Below, one piece after another: positions 46,272-58,787 of a stretch of DNA of 64,000 nucleotides. The stretch lies in contig MU130358.1 in assembly GCA_015039465.1 (NCBI GenBank), positions 169,336 through 233,335 of the forward strand. Reading direction: 5' to 3'. Made by a program: the position numbers and the translations under genes. Within the stretch, counting starts at the first letter, position 1; each line of letters opens with the position of its first letter. The notes under the pieces were generated by a model. That model did not search any database. It saw only the letters and a program-made list of their open reading frames with translations, and had not been told where the DNA came from. The stretch comes from Phlegmacium glaucopus (lineage: Eukaryota; Basidiomycota; Agaricomycetes; Agaricales; Cortinariaceae).

Positions 46272-47259
46272 CTACATATCAAATTCGAATTCCGAGTCCG
46301 AATCGTTTTTGTTCCTCTGTGAGGACCGGATATTTTTTAGAGGTCGGGCGTTTGTAGAGGTAACGGCAGAGCGCATCCTTGATGAAGGGTCGCCATCGTC
46401 ATCATCATCATCACAATCTTCCTCTCTACGTCCATCGTATTCAGAAGCTCGGCCAAATGTCTCTGGGAGATCGAGAGCACCTGTTACTAGTAAAATTGCC
46501 TCTAATTCTAAAGAAGATTAACGATGATATCAGCCATGGTCATTGGCAGAGACGAGAAGAGGATCTGACCTTCCGGTTGGCGATCCTTGTCAGCACCCCA
46601 GGCCACAATCTGATTTCGAATGTCGCCTTTTCTGTAGACAATAATCATCGGTACCCGAGATTCGGGAAGGTTGGGGATGCATTTATCGCCAACAATAGAA
46701 ACAAATTTAGTCCGAGAATACCGTTGTGCCAATGAATTGATATGCTGAAACGTTCGTTCACTCCTAGGCAGCCTGTTCTTGGAATTGTCAGCCATTCTCA
46801 GGATGTTTCATTAATAGACTTGCCCATCCTTATAGAGGAAGCACACGACTCCAGTCCCTCTTTCATTATCATCGTCTTCTTCGTCAATTTTGCTAGCATC
46901 CGTGACTTCTCGAGTATAATCTTCCCTTCCTATGGGATATACACGACCGAAACGAGCTCTAGCTTGATCTTTACGTTCATCTGCTAATCGCTGTCTTCGA
47001 TGCATTGCAATAAAACGTTCGGTTTCATCATCTGGAGCATCTTCACTGAGTTCCTGAAGTTGGGATGGCGTGAAATCGTTGAGTAAATCGTCAAATGTGG
47101 GGGAAGGTGGGGGAGACGGGGAAGGTGGTGTCGGTTCTAGAGGTGGTAGGATACCGTGTTTCCGCAGTGCATCGTTACTGAAGGATGATTGTTAAGTGAT
47201 TACTTTTTGAGGGGAGGAGGAACTCACAATTCCGTATCTTCGTTGGGATTTACAGACAT
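46272..47259 (-). CDS. Phosducin-like protein (PDCL2/3, yeast Plp2-type)
   Basis: Cytosolic co-chaperone of the CCT/TRiC chaperonin, with a thioredoxin-like fold lacking the redox CxxC. Exon 1 (47259-47228) starts MSVNPNEDTE; the next exon reads LRKHGILPPLEPTPPSPSPP, FDDLLNDFTPSQLQELSED and MHRRQRLADERKDQARARFG. The thioredoxin-like part has VYPIGREDYTREVTDASK, GTGVVCFLYKDG, RSERTFQHINSLAQRY, TKFVSIVGDKCIPNLPESRV and IRNQIVAWGADKDR. The last exon (46507-46272) gives ELEAILLVTGALDLPE and an acidic tail with poly-Asp ending EFEFDM. The intron after FLYKDG (46823-46773) has a GC donor and AG acceptor; a GT alternative 4 bp on would produce a stop. Essential for growth in yeast by homology; involvement in tubulin or actin folding is inferred. 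Confidence 0.9.
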
Positions 47260-47545
47260 GACGAATCGAAGTTACTACAAGATTTATCTAGGAAGTAATG
47301 GGTCTGCGGGTGGATATGTACTGACATTATAACTTCAAAGATCTAAATAATTCTGCGCATTGATTGTGGCGGTGCAGATCGGGGTCGCAACGACCACGTG
47401 ATGCCGTTCTTAGAACAATGAACATTTGAACTTCAGATCAAAACAACTTAGAACTAACCCTTCCAGTATCTGTTGCTGGGTCGAACTTGTTACTCGGAGT
47501 CCCTTTTGTGGGGTCTGCGTGTCTCTGTGTTCCCAGAGATTTGCC

Positions 47546-50500
47546 ATGTCTACAGCGATCAAGGCAGATATCAACGAGCTTGTACCTCGTCGGTATCAGG
47601 AAGAAATCCTCATACGCGCTAAGAAAGGTCTGATTATAACTATTTTATACCAGACAAAATCTCAATGTCTCGTGCGTTTTAGACAATATTATTGCGGCGA
47701 TGGACACCGGTTCTGGCAAAACTTTGATAAGCTTACTCTTGATCAAATGGATGACCGCACAAGAACAATCAAAAGGCAAAGTGGTTATCTTCCTTGTTCC
47801 ACAAGTTGCGCTTGTCGAACAGCAAGGAAAGGTGTTGAGCAAGCACACTAATTTGAAGGTTATGAAACTTCATGGTTCATTGGAACTCGATTTAAGTGAT
47901 CGGAGTGGATGGCAGAAACGTTTCGAATCTAATGATGTTCTTATTATGACCGGTATCTGATCTTTTTTTCCCTTCTGTTGTCTGTCTCACGAAATCTCAC
48001 TATTTAATAGCCCAGATATTTCTCAATATTTTAACACACTCGCTCTGGAGTATTGATAAAGTTTCCTTGATGGTTTTTGATGAGTGCCACCATACTCGCA
48101 AGAATCATCCATATAATTGCATTTTACGCGAATATTTCCAAGTTCATTCCTCGAGTCGACCCAAGGTTTTCGGGATGACCGCGTCTCCCATATGGAATAC
48201 AAAGAACCCTCTGGCCTCTCTAACCGACCTTGAGGCGAATATGGACGCCAAAGTACTCGCCATTCGTGAGCATGTGAATGAGCTTGCCGATCATTCACCA
48301 AAACCCTTAGAGGTAGGCATTCCTTATAAGGGTTTAATCGCATATCCGATTTAAACATTCCCAGGTTATCAAAGAATACCCGTTCCCACCCTTGGAATAC
48401 GACTACCCATCTCCAACCATACGCCGGGCCTTGGATATCATCGATAAATCAATCTGGAATCAATTAAATATTCCATGGTCTAACATAGAAGTACGCTACT
48501 GCTCCACCCTGAATAACCTTGGTCCATATTGTGCTTCTCTCTTCCTTTACATGGAAATCCAATATTACGTGGAAAGGATCCTCTCCGATAACAAATTTCA
48601 GCTAATGGCTATTAGTCCGGACGACATAGATATGGACGTCAATATCAACCTTATGCCCTCTGCACCTGTCAAGCATATACCGAAAGACGTTTTTGATATT
48701 TTCGAAATTCTGAAGGATTTTGAAGCCTTTTTCCCTGGGGATTTTCCATCTAGCAAGTCTCCGATAACCGTGCCAGCGGGCTGGTATACTCCAAAGGTCC
48801 ACAAGCTCCTTGACATCCTGAAAGAATATTATAATCCAACTTTCCAGTGTATCATTTTCGTGGAACAACGACAAGACGCTTTATGCTTAGCGAGGCTCCT
48901 GCAATCTATTCCGCATTTGATGGGGAAATTTCGATGCGGGTATCTAATAGGACACGGAGCGGGTCATGAAGGCGCCTCGAGGACGGCTGATCGCCGGTAT
49001 GGCGATCCTGTCAAATCATTTCGAGAACGCCAGATTAACATATGTATGCTTAACCGTCTTGTTTATATCCTATTACAACTGCTGACACCTAAGACAGTGA
49101 TCGCAACTGCTGTCGCCGAGGAAGGTTTAGATTTCCCTGTACGTTTTTCCATTTCTCGAAATGTGATGCTTGCTCATTCTTTCCTTCAAATCGTAGGCTT
49201 GCGATCTTGTCGTTCGATTTGATTTCCTTCATCACATGGTGGGTTACGTTCAATCGCGGGGTCGTGCCAGGAACAAAGCCTCTACATTTGTAGTCATGAT
49301 CCGCAAGGACGACGTGGCACAGATGGCGAAATATAAAGCTCTCCAACAGAGTGAACCAGTCGTCAACAATGTCTATCAGACTCGACACATGAATCGTGTA
49401 GAGGATGACGACGACAATGACGAAACACATCCTATTGATCTTGCGGAACGTGAACGATATGTGGTACCTTCCTCTAAGGCGATTCTCACTTACGACAATT
49501 GCTTGGCCCTTCTCAATCACCTCTGCGCTCTTATCCCTCGAGATGACTTCACCCCTGTCCACGTTCCCAAGTATGAAGGCAACTTTCAGGTAACTTTGTA
49601 TCTGCCTCGCGCCTTGCCTCTGGCATCATCAGACTTAGTTTACATTGGTCCCTGGAAGCGATCTAAGAAAGAGGCCAGGCGTGCCGTTGGATTCAAGGCT
49701 GTCATGCGACTTCGAGAAATTGACGTTTTCGATGAACATCTGCTTCCAGTCTCAAAGGAGGCTGATGGAGGAAATGACACTTCAAATTCAAAATTAGGCA
49801 CTATTCGTCGCAATATACCGTGCACGCTGACCGTCCCTGTCAAAGAACCTTGGTGTATGGGTTGGAAATTGTGGATTCATCCTCTTGTCGTCGACGGTAG
49901 CACGGTTGCTGGACTGGTAACGGGGACTAGTTTGGCACCAGCGGAAGTCATGTTGGGTCCTTCCAAAGTTTGGACATTGCCAGCGCAATTACTTTCCTTT
50001 GAGGACTCTGACCACGAACGAAGAGTGGCCATGAACGAATTCACTCGATGCGGTATCTTGTATAACATCACTGGGAAGCCATTTTCACCGTCTCTTAGTC
50101 TTTATCTTGTTCCCATTACTCCCGACAACCGACCAGACTTTGAAAGCATCAAGCGATTTTTGGCCAACCCTCGTGGAACCAGTGACTGGAGTGGGGTATC
50201 TGAAAATGATTATGGTCGTCTGGTGTTTTACAACAGGCATCGCATGGGTAGAATGTATTCTTTACAACGAATTCGTTGGGATTTATCGCCTATGTCAACT
50301 CCCACACCGGATTGCCGAGAAGCTGGTTTCTCTACGTATCGTGATTGTTGGGTGAAGAAATGGTCCAGGAAGAATTATCTTGTCGATATGGCTTGCCATG
50401 GACCTCTCCTTGAAGGTTGGTTTCGTCCACGGCCCATTACGGCCCTGTATCATATGAATCCCGGCCCCGATGCCTTATCTCCTATACATTTAGCAAGGAA

Positions 50501-52191
50501 TGGGGCTTTGCTACCTCAAACTGCATGTTTATGGTTTGACATCCCTTTCTGTGTCTTTAAAGCTTTCGAAGTGTTACCTGTCGTCTGTCACAGGATAACG
50601 CATCTTTACAGGGCTAGATGCGCACGGTTTGAACTTAGTTTACCACCCATGCCTCACGACTTAGTTGTCGAGGCCCTCACCCTGCCATCAGCGGACTTCC
50701 CCTTCAATAACCAACGTCTTGAAACTCTGGGAGACGGCGTCTTGCAGCTTTGCACGACCGTCCATTTGCTCAACCATTACCCCAATCGACATGAAGGTCA
50801 ATTGACGACTTTAAGGCAGAAGGTGGTTAGTAATCGCTATCTGCTCAACTGCGCCCTCGATATCGGCCTAGAGCATTTTCTAATTAGCGAAATGCCCAGT
50901 GTATACAAGTGGAAATACACGTTGCCAGATGATACGCCTAAATATTTTGACAAGGATTTTGTACCTCTGCGATCTGCGACGAAAATGTATCCTCGAAGGA
51001 GTTTACAAGACTCAATGGAAGCACTTCTGGGGGCTAGTTTTCTTGGTGGAGGAGTTTCCTTGGCACTGTTGACAGGTACATCACTGGGACTTGACTTTGG
51101 AGGACCTCTCCCATGGTTCATGCGTTATGCTAATAACGCAGAAGAAACTCCGATTGCGGCCCTTTTTGCATCTTTAGAAGGGAGCCTTGGATATAAGTTT
51201 CGCCACAATGATATCCTTTTGGAGGCTCTCTCGCACCCCTCCTTTGTAGCTTCCTCCGATTTTCCGTCTTACCAACGGCTTGAATTCTTGGGTGACGGTA
51301 AGATATCTTGTTTTGGGAAAGTAATAATTGTATTGAAATATTTTTAGCCGTCCTTGACCTCATGGTTGTCAAATATCTCTACGACAAATTTCCAAATGCG
51401 ACATCCCACCAGCTTTCTCACCCTCGTTCCAAGGTGATATGTGCGGCCTCTCTTGCCCATATCGCAGTCAACCGTCTAGACCTTCACAAGATGATATTGG
51501 TCAATAATATGGAGCTCAATCTAAGCATTGATCGTGCTGTCTCCATCCTATCGGGCGTATCTGGTAAAGAGATAGTAGAAGCGGGGTGGAAATTCCAGCC
51601 TCCGAAGGCCCTCAGCGACGTTTTCGAAAGCGTTATCGGTGCCGTGCTGGTGGATAGTGGCTACGATTATGGGAAGACTGTTTCCGTCTTGGAGTATGTC
51701 ATGAGTGATGTGCTCGACCCTCTTTCCCCTTCCGTAGCTTTGGATCCAGTGTCTGACCTTATAAGTTGGATGGCTGGGGAAGGTTGCAGATTGGTGACTT
51801 TCGAGTACGTCGTTTTTTTTTTCCTGCCATATCCTTGATAGAGAGAGCCAAACTATTTTACAGGAAAAAATCGAAAAAAGTTGCACTTTGGGAGAGTGAA
51901 GGAATCGCAGTCAGGGTACATGGAGTCTTGATTGTCGGACCAATCATATCCTCAAGTCTTTCGGTGGCGAGATTCGTGGCTGCGGAAAGAGCTTTGGCTA
52001 TTCTTAAAGACCCTGAATCTGCTAAATGCCTGGGTCAGGTTTGCAACTGTGCCCAGGTGATGGAATTTGATGACATGGTGATAGACTCGCCTATGATTGG
52101 ACCTAGCGACAACCCCGAGAATGTGGAAGAGGTTGGTTTTAACCTCACTCAATTTGAGGATGCTTCTCCAGGAACTCCTAGCCAGGTTTGA
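47546..52191 (+). CDS. Dicer-like endoribonuclease
   Basis: RNase III enzyme of RNA silencing, about 1,420 aa in eight or nine exons, which cuts double-stranded RNA into small RNAs. Order: helicase core with RRYQEEILIRAKKG, Walker A AAMDTGSGKT, VFDECHH, FGMTASP; helicase C-terminal with IIFVEQRQDALCLA, VIATAVAEEGLDFP and GYVQSRGRARNKAS; the Dicer dimerisation domain (YDNCLALLNHLCALIP, about 49.5 kb); a long divergent platform/PAZ-like region; RNase IIIa with QRLETLGDGVLQLCT and SLQDSMEALLGASF; RNase IIIb with YQRLEFLGDG|AVLDLMV across an intron and LSDVFESVIGAVLVDSG; a C-terminal dsRBD (SLSVARFVAAERALAILKD). Catalytic acids in both RNase III domains are present. I cannot recognise a canonical PAZ domain. 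The frame is intact, so it is probably active. Confidence 0.95.
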
Positions 52192-52417
52192 GGCTGTTGA
52201 GTGACGCTGGCAATCTAATGCAGCATTAGGTTACCAGATTCAATCAACATATCACCTTGGTAGTGTAATTTTATAAAATTTTATAAAATGTATGTAACAG
52301 TATGATGTACTAGTATTGTTGTGACTAGCATTATCGCTGCTAAGGACTTGTTGCCTCCAAGTGATGGCTCCACTATGGTACTCTTCCGTAATCACCTTTC
52401 CACTTCCATCTCGTTGA

Positions 52418-53414
52418 ATGGCATCGTTTCATGTGTCATCAACCTTTTTGAACAATCTAAAGTCTTTGTTTCCCGTTGATGCCTCGACCCGTACTCTATT
52501 GACTACTAAGTCGCGAGGTGCGCCCTGAGTTTTGTCAATTAAGATATAAAACGATGTACTTATGACGCCTTCCATTTTGTATAGATACTCGCTCTGCTCT
52601 TCGAAATCCATGGTTTATTGTTGCTGCTGTTGCATTCAGCGCCAGCAACCGATCAGAAGCTGTTCCAAAGGTTTTTGAACAGGCTCTACAGGACCTCAAG
52701 ACGGGAGGCAGCGATAAATCAGAGGAACTAATGTTAGCAAAAAAAATGCGGGAGGCTCTGTTTAAATCGGGGCTTATAAGTGGATATCCCAAGGTTTATC
52801 GGCATCTTTGCATCCCTACGAGGCGACTTCGTTAACGTTGTCAATCATAGGCTATCAATAGTCTGAAAGCTCTACATGAAGTAATGCCGAATGAATTACA
52901 AGACAAGGAGATTCTCAGGTACGCATGAACTTCTTGGTGAGATGCAGTGTGGGTACAGCTCAGCTGAAACGTGGTCAGGGATCCCAAAATCTCATTAGCT
53001 GATTATGAGGCGTCGGGACAGAAATTGTGGCAGTCTGTATACGGCGACAAAGCAGATTCTGTCCAAGCTCTGTTAAATGCAATTTATCCTGACATGGGTA
53101 TTTGTTCATTCCTCTTCAGCATTATGCTCTCATGACTAAAATCTTATTTTGTAGGTTGGTTCTCAAGGACGATAGGATACGGCTTAACGTACGGCCACAC
53201 GGAAATCTTATCACCACTGGAGACTTCCTACACTCTTGTAGCTGCACTGATTGCGGGTGACACGCCGCAGCAAATAACGTGGCATCTAGATGGTGCCCAA
53301 AGAGCTGGGGCTACTCTCGACGAAGTAAAAGCAGTGAGAGAAATATCCATGGAAGTTGCAAAACTGTCGGGCATTTGCTGGCGACACAGTGTTCCCGAGG
53401 TAGATGTGACATAA
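52418..53414 (+). CDS. AhpD/carboxymuconolactone decarboxylase-like protein
   Basis: AhpD-like fold protein of 251 aa. Five exons join in frame: 52418-52517, 52585-52793, 52851-52918, 52979-53097 and 53155-53414. Exon 1 starts MASFHVSSTFLNNLKSLFPV; exon 2 reads RNPWFIVAAVAFSASNRSEA and MREALFKSGLISGYPK; then INSLKALHEVMP, KLWQSVYGDKADSVQALL, IYPDMGWFSRTIGYGLTYGH and SPLETSYTLVAALIAGDTP. The CxxC of bacterial AhpD is not seen, so peroxidase-partner activity is doubtful. Agaric genomes carry many such genes of unknown role. It follows Dicer by 226 bp on the same strand and is convergent with the F-box gene. Confidence 0.85.
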
Positions 53415-53585
53415 ATTTAGATCTGTACGTGGACTTTGGATGAAAATTTGTTCCGATATGGCATTCGTTATAAGTATGTGAGGGAGGTGGGTATATAGTT
53501 TTTCACTTCATAGATTAGAAGGGCCGGTATACTTCAGTTGGAATTTGCTATTAATAATTTGTTCTGTGAGGGGAGAAGGTGGAAA

Positions 53586-56041
53586 CTAAGGGCCAGCAAA
53601 TTTGATAATGGTCGAACGTTCGAAGGAGCGTATGGCATCCATGTGCAATTCAAAATCTGTAAGGCGTACGGGGTCTGGTATATCATGAGCGCTATATGCG
53701 TCAAATGAGATATCAATGGATGAATTGAAGCAAATAAACAAGAATGCATACTGCCGAAAGTGATAGCGGATGTTAAATTGCCCGGACAATCGCTCTGAGC
53801 AATGCATACACACAGCCTCCACCAATTGCTCGAGCACGATTCCAGTAGGAACCAGAATGAGAGGATCTGCTCTCAATGCATTCGACGATCGCTGTGCCGC
53901 TAGAGCTTGAGCCCGGTCCTGGTCCTCGTCTTCAAGGATACGCCACGGAAAATGACCATCGGCACCAACATTGAACGACCTAGAGAAATAAATCTGAAAC
54001 ATTCACATGAGTTTCACTCAGAAAGCTGCTCTATAAAATAAATGCTGACCGCCTCTGTGATTCTCATCACCTCCCGTCCACGCTTCAAGGTGTTCAGGCA
54101 CTCAATGAAAGGATCGAAATCTTGCAAAGCATCATAGGTCGGCACAATGCCGTCGTAAAGAGCGAAGATTGCCTTCGCGTGTTTATGAGCGGATTCATCG
54201 AAAATGACTTGGTTCTGGTTGGCTGCCCAGTTCCACGGCGTACGCCCTAAGCAGGAAAACATAATAGCGAGGTCTCGGTCTTCAGGATCGTCAGAGTCGC
54301 TTTGGATAATCGTTCGTAAACAAGAATGAACCAATATGCGCGGGTAGTGCAGAGTCATTGAACACGACAAGCATTTGAACAAAGTCGTTGCAAGGGGCAA
54401 TGTGGCGGGAGTTGCATCTGGCCCAATGGACGACTTTCGGACGATATCTAGAATCGCTGCATCTGCCACTTTACGCCAGGAAGGTAGGAATTCGACAAGT
54501 CCCGCCATTAGTGGTTTGAAGTCGGATAAGCTGACTATAGTGTCATATGGTGTGTCCAATATTAGAGATCTGAAGGAATCTAGACGTGCGACATCGGCGA
54601 TATTGGGGATGGGCTCGTTCAATGGAAGAAATTCCCGCATTACATCATACAGTCTTGTGAGGAGCGTGCAACGTGAACTTATGGCTGATCTACGTTCTCG
54701 TAGCAGTCGAGATACGCGTTGGTCTTCCATAAAGGTGGTCAAGGTGCCTTGCATGTTTAACCAAGCTGAAGTAAAGAGACTTTTAGCGATCTAAAATAGA
54801 GAAAATACGAGCTTGCGATCACCTCGTTGCGTGAGGAGCTTTGGTTGCTTAACATCCGGGTGTTTATTAAATTGATATAGATTCAATTTACCCAGTTCAT
54901 CCTCCCAGCCTTATATGAGGTTAACATTTAGTGATAGTTCGAAAACAATAGGGTTAGACAAACCTAGGGCTTTCAATTTCTCCATGATGCTTTATATAGA
55001 AAGAATCAGAATTGAAGTAGGTAGCGATGTATTTTGAACACTGACGCATCGCGGCGAGCCTTTTGCATCAATGAACGATCCCCTGATCGTTTGGCGTTGA
55101 GGCCAGCCAGAAAATCCGTACATTTATCGCCATGCTGTATAAGCTTTATTTGACGGGGTAGAGTTAATCCAAGGCACAAGGCTTACGGCTCTAATCGCTT
55201 TGAGTGCGATGACTTGGTTAGAAAGCCATTTTGTCCGCAATTCCTCCGTTTCGATAGCTTCGTACTCAGATTTTACTGCTAACGCCACTACTGTATAATA
55301 TCTGGGAAGTTTCCGACGCCATTTTCTAGCTAAGAATCCATGTAAGGTCGAAGAAGAGGGAGGTATTCTAAGAAACGGCAACTCACTGTGAGTCCTGGGG
55401 AGGTCTAAGGTTGATGGGATTACTTCACGCAGGGAATATGGCAGGTCAGACGGTCTGTCAAAGCTGAAAATGGGAATGTATTAGAAAAATAAGGATATGA
55501 ATGAGACGAAATTGAACTACTTTTCCGAAATGCACCTCTGACAAAACCTCGCTCGAGCAGCCCAAAGGACTTGTCGTGAATTCGGCGCACCGCAGATCTG
55601 TAAAAACACGATTAATTGGACATTGAGAATAGATATGCTTAGTCCCCGTACATAGCAAGTATGCTCAAATAAAAGGCTTGCATATTGTGGCTCACTCAAA
55701 TCATCTGGGCACTCCGGCAGTCCTTCAAGGTCAGACCGAGCATGTCTCCAAACTGTCCTCGAGGTACGGCTCATTAGGGTATGCCTCAGGTCCTTCGACG
55801 TCCGAGCCAGACGCAGAAGGTCTGATGGATGAAGTTGCCCCAAAATCTAGCACAATGCATGAGTTGCATCGCTATTTGCCATTCCCGCTCTTAAACATAC
55901 CTCGAACAAAATGTCAAGTGGCATTTCAGCAAAATTTTTGAGGGCCCCACGTCTGCCACGTGTTCTCTTTGGGGTTGAGCTAGGTGCATGAGTGGTGCTC
56001 TGGTCAAGTTTCCGAGGTCGTTTTGAAGGCGCGTTGGACAT
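53586..56041 (-). CDS. F-box-like protein with CxxC motifs, copy 2
   Basis: Paralogue of the gene at 1.35-3.85 kb. From ATG 56041: a basic head (MSNAPSKRPRKLDQS; RTRGRRGALKNF), EMPLDILFEV, an intron, and LGQLHPSDLLRLARTSKDLR as the F-box, then LMSRTSRTVWRHARSDLEG and LPECPDDLSEPQYASLLFE. Later exons carry RFCQRCISEK, LPRYYTVVALAVKSEYEAIE, a long exon (54,754-54,014) with LTRLYDVMREFLPLNEPIPN, FKCLSCSMTLHYPRILVHSC and WNWAANQNQVIFDESAHKHA, and an end MDAIRSFERSTIIKFAGP. CLSC and HCSERL supply zinc-type cysteines. Some exons near 55.0 kb are short, and their borders are approximate. The likely role is an SCF substrate adaptor, inferred only from the F-box. Confidence 0.8.
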
Positions 56042-56343
56042 GATGTTCGCTGGCTGAGTGAGATCTGAGACGAGAAACCAGTAGAAACCCCTCGAGTACA
56101 GAAACCGGAGAACTTTAAGGCTTATAGCCTCCAGGCATTAACAAAAGCAAGCCCAAGTGTAGTAATCAGTATACACAGTACTTAACAGTACTTAAAGCCG
56201 AGTTAATGAGGCCTCGTGACTGATCTAATTGCACTTTGTATCACAACATAGGTTTGGAAAACTTAAGTTTCCCCTATTATTACATAGACTGATTTTCGTG
56301 ATTACATATTTCGTTGAGCATCTCAGTGAGACGAACGTAGGCA

Positions 56344-58787
56344 CTAAGTCTCAGAGATTTTAATGACGTACGAACGTTCGAAGGAGCGTATCCCATCCAT
56401 ATGCAACGTGAAATCATAAAAACGTGTGGGTTTAAGTATAAGATGGCCGCTACATATACCCCCCGTCAGAGATATATGGATGAGCGGAATGATTAAATTG
56501 AATGAAGATACGTACTCTTGAAAGTGGAATATTACCTCGTAGGGGCCGAACAATCTCTTTGCGCAATGCAGGCAGAAGATTTCTACCGAGTCCTGCAACA
56601 CGACGCCAGGAACAAGAGAGAAATGATCTGAAGCATTTAATGATTGCTCTGCCACCGCCGCCTGTACCTGGTCTTCTTCCCCAAGAGCACGCCATGGAAA
56701 ATCGTTGACGCCATAAGACTTGGAGAAATCAATCTGAGGATATCAAGTGGGTGAGTATCGTATTGCAAAGAGGCATTATTAAATTACTAACCGCCACCGT
56801 CATTCTCATCACCTCTCGTTCGTACTTCAAGGCAGTTGAAGAAACGGTGGTCAAGCATTCCACGAAAGGATCAGAGTCCTGCAGATCGTCATAGCTTGGC
56901 ACAGGATGAAGATGATAAAGTGACAAGAGTGCCTTCATGTGGTTGTGAGCCGATTCATCAAAGGTGATTTGTGTCTGGTTGGTCGCCCAATTCCAGGGTC
57001 TACATTTTAAACAAGAAAACATATACGCTAGGTTTTCAGGTTCATCGCCGTCGCTTGGAGCAGTTGTTTGCAGACAAGAATGGACCAATACACGTGGGTA
57101 ATGGAGGGTATTTGAACAAGTTGAACAATTAAACAAAGTAGTGGCGAGAGGTAAAGTTGAATGAGTTGCATAGGGGCCAACGGACGAATTTCGGACGATA
57201 TCTAGAACGGCCTCATCTGCCACTACAAGCCATGACGAGCAAAAATCGAGAAGTTGCCCAAGTACTTCGTGGAAGTCAGCTAGCGTGACACTGGTCTCGT
57301 ATGGCGTGTCCAAGATTAAAGACCTGGCGGAATGTAGAAGGGCGACATCGGCGACATTGGGCATCGCCATGTTGAAAGGAAGATGAGCACGTAGTGAATC
57401 ATATATATTCATTAAGATTACACAACGCGACATTATCGCAGATTGCAACCGAAGGGTGCGTTCGTTTGCCATAAAGGTGTTCAAGGTGCTTTCCATTTTT
57501 TGCCAAGCTAAACAAAGAAACTTAGCGACCTGGAAATCGAGAAAATACGGAGAAATTACCTCGTTCGGTGAGGGCTTTGGGTTGATTGACATCTGGGAGT
57601 TTAGAAAAACGATATAGGTTTATTTTACCCAAATCGTCTTCCCAACCTGGCGTAGAGTTTAACTTTAGGGATGACTTGAAACCTATTATATAGTGTGCTC
57701 AAACAAACCTAGGGCTTTAAGTTTCTCTATAATGCTGTGGAATGAATGAGAAATGAAAATAATAAAATCACTATATTTCGAATCACTGACGCATCACGGC
57801 GTGCCTCTCGTATCAATGTCAGGTCTCCTGATCGCTTGGCATTGAGGACGGCCATAAACTCATTACATTTATTGCCATGCTGCATGCTCATTATTTAGCA
57901 GGATGCTAGTTCGTACAAAACAAGACAAGCTTACATCTTTGATTGCTCCAAATGCGGCAATTTTGTCAGAAAGCCACCTCGCTTGTAACTCGTCCGTTTC
58001 TATGGCCTCGTACTCAGATTTCAGTGCCAAAGCCACCTCTGTGTAGTATTTGGGAAGTGTCCGCCCTAATGGTGCTCTAAACTCAGAGACCATGTATGTC
58101 AAGTGAAAGCGACTCACTGCGAGTTGCACCAACTAGATCGAGTGTCGATGGAACAATTTGACGGAGGAAAGAAAGGTTGCATAGTGTCCAATACTCAAAC
58201 CTGGAAATGATTCATCAGTAAGATGACTGAATGAATGAGATTGTGATGAGTTACTTTGCTGAAGTGCACTTCTTGCAAAACTTAGCGCGAGCAGTCCATA
58301 TGACCTGTTGTGAATTCGATGCATCACAGTTCTGCAGTTTTTATTAATATTCAATGAACATGAGAGCGTTTAACCCCATACTTGGCAAATATGTTCGAAT
58401 AAGAGGCTTGCGTACTGTGGTTCACTTAAATCACCTGGACAGTCTGGCAAGCCTTCAAGATTAGATCGAGCATTCTTCCAAATCGTCCTCGAGGTGCGGC
58501 TCATCAGAGCATGTCTGAGTTCCTTTGTTGTCCGAGCTAGACGCAGGAGATCTGATGGATAAAGGTGTCCGAAAGTCTAGAGCGATTAAATGATTTGCAT
58601 TGCCACTTGCGGATTTTATACATACCTCGAACAATATATCAAGCGGCATTTCGATAAAGTTGTTTAGAGCCGCACGTCTACCACGTGTTTTCTTGGAAGA
58701 TGAACTAGGCGCCGTATTGCTCTCTGAAAGTAGTCGGCTTCGTTTTGAAGGTCTGTTATCAACGTCCTGTGCGTCAGCCATCGACAT
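56344..58787 (-). CDS. F-box-like protein with CxxC motifs, copy 3
   Basis: Tandem paralogue of copy 2, same strand, 302 bp upstream of it. ATG 58787 (MSMADAQDVDNRPSKRSR) is used; a GTG one codon earlier is not a plausible fungal start. The head ends in KKTRGRRAALNNFIEMPLDI, then the F-box intron and YPSDLLRLARTTKELRHALM, RTIWKNARSNLEGLPDCPG, SEPQYASLLFEHIC, and CKKCTSAK. Further exons: LPKYYTEVALALKSEYEAIE, a long exon (57,592-56,780) with LMNIYDSLRAHLPFNMAMPN, FNCSTCSNTLHYPRVLVHSC and RPWNWATNQTQITFDESAHN, and the end MDGIRSFERSYVIKISET. It is closer to copy 2 than to copy 1, with the same exon layout, so copies 2 and 3 come from a local tandem duplication. Confidence 0.8.
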
